Below are positions 28,887 to 32,530 of a stretch of 32,530 bases of DNA, piece after piece. This DNA comes from Flavobacteriaceae bacterium (GTDB lineage Bacteria; Bacteroidota; Bacteroidia; Flavobacteriales; Flavobacteriaceae), in contig NVRM01000020.1 of the NCBI GenBank assembly GCA_002400885.1, positions 1 to 32,530 on the forward strand, read 5' to 3'. The position numbers and the translations under genes are program-made. Numbering within the stretch: position 1 is the stretch's first letter; each line of letters opens with the position of its first letter. A model generated the notes under the pieces. The model was not told the DNA's origin, did not search any database, and saw only the letters and a list, made by a program, of their open reading frames with translations.

Positions 28887-29825
28887 TTGAAAACATTTCA
28901 CGGACTAGAACATTTTAACACAGCGGACAAAACCATTATCACTATTGGTACTTTTGACGGTGTCCATGTTGGGCATCAAAAAGTTATAAAAAAACTACTC
29001 AAAAGCGCCTCTAAAAAGAAGCGTCCTTCTGTACTTCTCTCTTTTTTTCCACATCCACGCATGGTATTACAAAAGGAAACTGGAATAAAATTACTAAACA
29101 CGATAGAAGAGCGAGAAGAACTCCTCGCAAAAACGGGCTTAGAGAATCTTGTCATCATTCCCTTTAATAAAGATTTCTCAAGACTTACCGCATTAGATTT
29201 TGTACGTAAAATCTTGGTAAACAAGCTCGATGTTTCAAGACTTCTTATTGGCTATGATCATCAATTCGGAAAAAACAGAGAAGGTAATTTTGAACAATTA
29301 ACCGAATATGGGCACACCTATGGCTTTAAAGTTGACAAGATCGCTGCCTTAGATATTGATAGTATCTCCATTAGCTCTACAAAAATTCGAAAAGCACTGG
29401 AAACCGGAAATATACAAATGGCAAATACCTACCTCGGATATGAATACATGCTAAGTGGTACGGTAGTTAAAGGCCATAATTTAGGAGAAAAAATAGGCTA
29501 CCCTACCGCGAACTTACAGATCCAAGAAGACTATAAATTGATTCCTAAAACAGGCGCCTATGTTTCCAAATCTTTTCTAAACGGAATTTGGGTCTACGGA
29601 ATGACAAATATCGGATACAGACCTACGGTAAACGGAAAGCATCAGACTATAGAAACGCACTTTTTTGATTTTAAAGATGATTTATACGACCGTAAAATTC
29701 GGATTCATCTGATGGATTACATAAGAGAGGAACAAAAATTCGACTCTGTAGCACAATTGAAAGTCCAACTTTTAAAGGATAAAAAAACAGCCTTAGAAAG
29801 GATTGCTAGTTTGGACAGTAATTAA
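28887..29825 (+). CDS. ribF: Bifunctional riboflavin kinase / FAD synthetase
   Basis: 312 aa. The N-terminal FMN adenylyltransferase domain has GTFDGVHVGHQKV (residues about 22-34) and, later, ISSTKIRKAL. The C-terminal riboflavin kinase domain has GEKIGYPTANL, then TNIGYRPTV and ETHFFDF. It turns riboflavin into FMN and then FAD in the cytoplasm. The start is TTG: there is no in-frame ATG near the expected N-terminus MKTFHGLEHF, and the promoter at 28835-28864 leaves too little leader for an earlier start. Ordinary length. The following lipoprotein gene begins 27 bp later and is probably cotranscribed. Confidence 0.95.
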   Translation: MKTFHGLEHFNTADKTIITIGTFDGVHVGHQKVIKKLLKSASKKKRPSVLLSFFPHPRMVLQKETGIKLLNTIEEREELLAKTGLENLVIIPFNKDFSRLTALDFVRKILVNKLDVSRLLIGYDHQFGKNREGNFEQLTEYGHTYGFKVDKIAALDIDSISISSTKIRKALETGNIQMANTYLGYEYMLSGTVVKGHNLGEKIGYPTANLQIQEDYKLIPKTGAYVSKSFLNGIWVYGMTNIGYRPTVNGKHQTIETHFFDFKDDLYDRKIRIHLMDYIREEQKFDSVAQLKVQLLKDKKTALERIASLDSN

Positions 29826-29852
29826 TTGTGTAATTTTATAAAAAAACCATCC

Positions 29853-30380
29853 ATGAGATCATTCCTTAGCAGTTTTGCTATTTGCTTCTGTCTTGCTTGT
29901 ACCCCTCAAAAACATGTACTTGAATTATCAAAAGAAATACATCAAACAAGCCTAACACAATTAAATAATGGACAGAGTACCGTTTCCATTATCCCCCATA
30001 AAAAAGCAGTTTTCAAAAAAGATGCTTTTGATATTGGATATGTCACACTAGAAGACAGCAAGGGAAGTCTTTTTAAATTTGAATATGTTAAAAAATCTCC
30101 TAAAAATGTAGCTGACGCTAATTACTCGGAAATTGTATACATAGATTTACCTGAAAATTTCTCAGCGATAAACAGCAACGACATCCCTTTAGAAAAAACC
30201 CAAATACTCTTCGGAAGGTTCTGTTACTGTAAAGGTTCTACTGGTTTTTACCAGGTGAAAAACGGGGAACTATCCGCAAAAATGATCGCGAAAAATCAAT
30301 TAAAACTCGCCTTAAAATTTAAACTAAAACAAGTCCCCCATCTCATTTCAACCATCCAAGAAAACATTCATTTAAAATAA
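29853..30380 (+). CDS. Small putative lipoprotein of unknown function
   Basis: 175 aa from ATG 29853; the frame extends to a TTG at 29826, but the ATG places a compact signal sequence at the N-terminus. Residues 1-15 are hydrophobic and end in a weak lipobox C-L-A-C (Cys16), with a Cys rather than Leu at -3. The mature part is Lys-rich, mixed alpha/beta, with a Cys-Tyr-Cys motif in GRFCYCKGSTGFYQV. I do not recognise the family. It follows ribF by 27 bp and precedes serS, which has its own promoter, so it is the second gene of the ribF transcript. Confidence 0.65.
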   Translation: MRSFLSSFAICFCLACTPQKHVLELSKEIHQTSLTQLNNGQSTVSIIPHKKAVFKKDAFDIGYVTLEDSKGSLFKFEYVKKSPKNVADANYSEIVYIDLPENFSAINSNDIPLEKTQILFGRFCYCKGSTGFYQVKNGELSAKMIAKNQLKLALKFKLKQVPHLISTIQENIHLK

Positions 30381-30397
30381 GCCGAAAACATTTAGCT

Positions 30398-30424
30398 TTT
30401 GTGCCATTACTTTTCTTAAATTTG
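30398..30424 (+). promoter_or_regulatory. Promoter of serS
   Basis: TAAATTTG (30417-30424) fits the -7 consensus. TTTG at 30398-30401 is the best -33, though the 15-bp gap is shorter than usual. The leader to ATG 30448 is about 18 bases and includes the purine-rich AAAGAAAAGAA. Confidence 0.55.
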
Positions 30425-30447
30425 TAGCTTATACAAAGAAAAGAACC

Positions 30448-31722
30448 ATGTTACAAGTAGCATTTATTAGAGAAAACAAAGAAGCCGTATTAATCGGTTT
30501 GGCAAAGCGTAATTTTAAAAACGCCGAAGCAATTATTGATGAAGTTATAACCGCCGATGAAACCAGACGTGCATCACAGGCTTTATTAGACAATGTATTG
30601 TCCGAATCTAATAAATTATCCAAGGATATTGGAATGTTATTTAAATCAGGTGAACGTCAGAAAGCAACACTTTTAAAAGAAAAAACCGTTCAGTTAAAAG
30701 AAGAATCTAAGCAATTGACTGAAAAGTTACAAGCAGCTGGAGAAAAAGTAACTGAATTATTATATCAAATTCCAAACATCCCAAATGCCTTAGTGCCTGC
30801 AGGAAATTCGGAAGATGACAATCAAAATATTTTTAGCGAAGGAGACATTCCTACATTGCACAAGGACGCAATACCTCACTGGGAGCTTGCAAAAAAATAC
30901 GACATCATAGATTTTGAATTAGGCGTAAAAATTACCGGAGCAGGTTTTCCTGTATATAAAGGTAAAGGTGCGAGATTACAACGTGCTTTAATTGCTTATT
31001 TCTTAGATAAAAACTGTGATGCTGGATACGAAGAAACACAAGTACCGCTTTTAGTAAACGAGGCTTCAGGAATAGGAACGGGACAATTACCAGACAAAGA
31101 AGGTCAAATGTACCACTGTGAAATAGATAATTTATATTTAATTCCTACAGCAGAAGTTCCTGTGACAAACATTTTTAGAGATGTGTTGTTAAAGGAAGAA
31201 GAATTCCCGGTATTAAAAACAGCTTACACACCTTGCTTTAGACGTGAAGCAGGTTCTTACGGAGCACATGTACGTGGCTTAAACAGGTTACATCAATTTG
31301 ACAAAGTAGAGATTGTACGCGTGGAGCATCCATCGAAATCTGCCACTGCTTTAGACGGAATGGTAGACCATGTAAAAACATTATTACAAGAATTAGAATT
31401 ACCATACCGTATTTTACGTTTATGTGGTGGTGATTTAGGGTTTACAGCCGTTATGACTTACGATTTTGAAGTATTCTCAACAGCTCAAGACCGTTGGTTG
31501 GAAGTGAGTTCGGTTTCAAACTTCGAAACATTCCAAGCCAATCGTTTAAAATTACGTTTTAAAGATGCCAATGGGAAAAGTCAATTAGCACATACATTAA
31601 ATGGAAGTAGTTTGGCATTGCCTAGAATATTGGCTGCTTTATTAGAAAACTACCAAACACCTGAAGGAATTAAAATACCTAAAGTATTAATTCCATATTG
31701 TGGTTTTGATATCATCAGTTAG
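30448..31722 (+). CDS. serS: Seryl-tRNA synthetase
   Basis: 424 aa, normal length. Residues 1-110 form the tRNA-binding antiparallel coiled coil (Lys/Glu-rich, starting MLQVAFIREN). The class II catalytic core follows: TAEVPVTN (234-241, motif around the serine site), motif 2 FRREAGSYGAHVRG (264-277) and motif 3 LNGSSLALPRILAALLE (384-400). It charges tRNA-Ser with serine in the cytoplasm. The gene has its own promoter and terminator. Confidence 0.97.
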   Translation: MLQVAFIRENKEAVLIGLAKRNFKNAEAIIDEVITADETRRASQALLDNVLSESNKLSKDIGMLFKSGERQKATLLKEKTVQLKEESKQLTEKLQAAGEKVTELLYQIPNIPNALVPAGNSEDDNQNIFSEGDIPTLHKDAIPHWELAKKYDIIDFELGVKITGAGFPVYKGKGARLQRALIAYFLDKNCDAGYEETQVPLLVNEASGIGTGQLPDKEGQMYHCEIDNLYLIPTAEVPVTNIFRDVLLKEEEFPVLKTAYTPCFRREAGSYGAHVRGLNRLHQFDKVEIVRVEHPSKSATALDGMVDHVKTLLQELELPYRILRLCGGDLGFTAVMTYDFEVFSTAQDRWLEVSSVSNFETFQANRLKLRFKDANGKSQLAHTLNGSSLALPRILAALLENYQTPEGIKIPKVLIPYCGFDIIS

Positions 31723-31743
31723 ATTTAAAATCTAAAAAAAGTT

Positions 31744-31781
31744 AAACACGGTTTTCATTTTCTTGAAAATCGTGTTTTTTT
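31744..31781 (+). terminator. Intrinsic terminator after serS
   Basis: A 14-bp stem AAACACGGTTTTCA / TGAAAATCGTGTTT with one G-U pair and a 6-base loop (31758-31763) is followed by a T run (31775-31781). It begins 22 bp beyond the serS stop. Confidence 0.85.
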
Positions 31782-31846
31782 ATGTTACGCTTTTCGAAAG
31801 CACGCATAGCAATGCCCTTTGAAAAAAACCTTTGTTCCAAAAATCG

Positions 31847-31854
31847 TATCTTTG
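31847..31854 (+). promoter_or_regulatory. -7 element of the toxin-antitoxin promoter
   Basis: TATCTTTG, followed by CA, is a full TAnnTTTG match 13 bp before the antitoxin ATG at 31868. The nearest TTTG sequences (31818, 31831) are at unusual spacing, so the -33 element is unclear. The very short leader argues against the upstream TTG at 31832 as a start. Confidence 0.55.
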
Positions 31855-31867
31855 CAACTATAAAACA

Positions 31868-32098
31868 ATGGAGATTATGGATTTAGACAAACGAAAATAT
31901 GAATTTATACAAAAGTTACTTACTGTAAACGAGTCCCTTTTTGAGCAATTAGAATATGTTCTAAATAAAGGCACTAAGGACAAGGAACGCATAAGTATTG
32001 ATCAGTATAACCAGGAAATTGATGCTGCTATTATACGTGTAGAAAACGGAGCGTTTCATACGCAAGAAGAGGTTGAAAAAATCATGGATACGTGGTAA
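31868..32098 (+). CDS. Antitoxin of a ParE/RelE-type toxin-antitoxin pair
   Basis: 76 aa from ATG 31868 (a second in-frame ATG is at 31877). Acidic and predicted helical, opening MEIMDLDKRKYEFIQKLL and ending EEVEKIMDTW. No DNA-binding fold is clear to me; the C-terminal half (RVENGAFHTQEEVEKI) resembles the toxin-contacting tail of small flavobacterial antitoxins. The call leans on its size, charge and its 7-bp overlap with the toxin gene. Both genes are probably made from one transcript that they repress (family knowledge). Confidence 0.75.
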   Translation: MEIMDLDKRKYEFIQKLLTVNESLFEQLEYVLNKGTKDKERISIDQYNQEIDAAIIRVENGAFHTQEEVEKIMDTW

Positions 32099-32388
32099 GA
32101 AAACTGCGATGGGATAAAGAGGCCGTTTTGGAACTTCAAGAAATATTTAATTTTATAAAAAAACAATCTCCTACAGCTGCTAATAAAGTTAAAACCTCCA
32201 TTCGAGAAACAACTAAAGAACTCGCTGAACATTCAGAAATTTACAGCTTAGACAGATACAAAAACAACAACAGCGGTACTATTAGAGCTTTTGAAAAACA
32301 CAATATCAGAATTACTTACAAAGTAACACCTACTACAATTCTAATTATCCGTCTAAGACACACAAGTAGAGAGCCGCTCTCACACTAA
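32092..32388 (+). CDS. ParE/RelE-family toxin
   Basis: 98 aa, basic. The N-terminal helix pattern (RWDKEAVLELQEIFNFIKKQ) followed by a SPTAANKVKTSI helix and beta strands (IRAFEKHNIRITYKV, ILIIRLRHTSREP) is typical of the RelE/ParE superfamily, with conserved Arg in the last strand. Members are either gyrase poisons or ribosome-dependent mRNA nucleases; the sequence does not tell me which. Translation begins at GTG 32092, inside the last codons of the antitoxin, which suggests translational coupling; no in-frame ATG fits. Confidence 0.8.
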   Translation: MVRKLRWDKEAVLELQEIFNFIKKQSPTAANKVKTSIRETTKELAEHSEIYSLDRYKNNNSGTIRAFEKHNIRITYKVTPTTILIIRLRHTSREPLSH

Positions 32389-32452
32389 ACTCTCAAGTGC
32401 AATTGCAACATTTTATGTCTAATTCCTTTTTGAAAGCAACATATACTTCCTG

Positions 32453-32530
32453 TTATTTTACCCTCAACATTACTAGCTGTCTGTTATAACATCTCATTTC
32501 TTCCAAGGCCTCGAAATAAGCATTCAATTG
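32453..32530 (-). CDS. Possible C-terminal end of a minus-strand gene
   Basis: Read on the minus strand from the window edge, 25 codons stay open (QLNAYFEALEEMRCYNRQL, then VMLRVK) and end at TAA (32455-32453). The composition looks protein-like, but the stretch is short and could be chance. Bases 32389-32452 between it and the toxin gene hold nothing I recognise. Confidence 0.25.
   Translation of the reverse strand, partial: QLNAYFEALEEMRCYNRQLVMLRVK

Noticed and set aside
29826-29852. TTG start at 29826 for the small lipoprotein
   Set aside because: It abuts the ribF stop with only one useful option of spacing, and would place charged residues before the signal sequence; ATG 29853 is a better start.
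31832-31867. TTG start at 31832 for the antitoxin
   Set aside because: It lies upstream of the TATCTTTG promoter element, so it would not be in the transcript.
32372-32384. Hairpin GAGAG-CCG-CTCTC at the toxin gene end
   Set aside because: The stem has only five pairs, it is inside the coding frame, and no T run follows.

Overview
The window looks like chromosome of a marine-type member of the Flavobacteriaceae (Bacteroidota). The evidence is AT-rich DNA, Bacteroidota-type promoters (TAnnTTTG at -7), lipoproteins and a TonB receptor of flavobacterial style, type IX secretion system (T9SS) C-terminal sorting domains, and a gliding-motility adhesin locus. No rRNA, tRNA, insertion sequence or CRISPR array was seen.

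Layout. (1) 1-17465, minus strand: a three-gene gliding/adhesin operon, read right to left. It has a secreted Ig-like protein with a T9SS type B tail (sprC-like, 14487-17465), a PorP/SprF barrel fused to three SPOR-like repeats (sprD-like, 12429-14480), and a giant SprB-type adhesin starting at 12396. SprB stays open for 4132 codons and runs off the left edge, so its C-terminus and any downstream sprF are outside. The order matches sprC-sprD-sprB(-sprF) of Flavobacterium johnsoniae. (2) 17688-19582, minus: the ATP synthase pair atpD-atpC with an intrinsic terminator. (3) 19694-24123, minus: a TonB-dependent receptor followed 11 bp later by an SGNH/GDSL esterase-like lipoprotein, closed by a perfect-palindrome terminator. 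(4) 24227-28737, minus: a large secreted metzincin protease with a T9SS type A tail, followed 5 bp later by a lipoprotein with two fibronectin-III-like domains. (5) 28835-31781, plus: ribF, a small unknown lipoprotein, and serS with its terminator. (6) 31847-32388, plus: a ParE/RelE-type toxin-antitoxin pair. A possible minus-strand gene end lies at the right edge.

How the genes fit together. Most of the window encodes the outer face of the cell. The sprC/sprD products are probably needed to export or display SprB, which in gliding relatives is moved along the surface by the motility motor. The protease also carries a T9SS sorting tail, so it uses the same secretion route. The receptor/lipoprotein pair looks like a nutrient uptake unit in which the surface lipoprotein is an esterase rather than a SusD-type binder. 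Between these units lie housekeeping genes (atpDC, ribF, serS).

The most notable structure is inside SprB: a seven-module block of about 577 residues is duplicated in tandem, and the second copy is interrupted inside its sixth module by a foreign beta-sandwich-like domain of about 196 residues. No gene stretch without annotation exceeds 300 bases.
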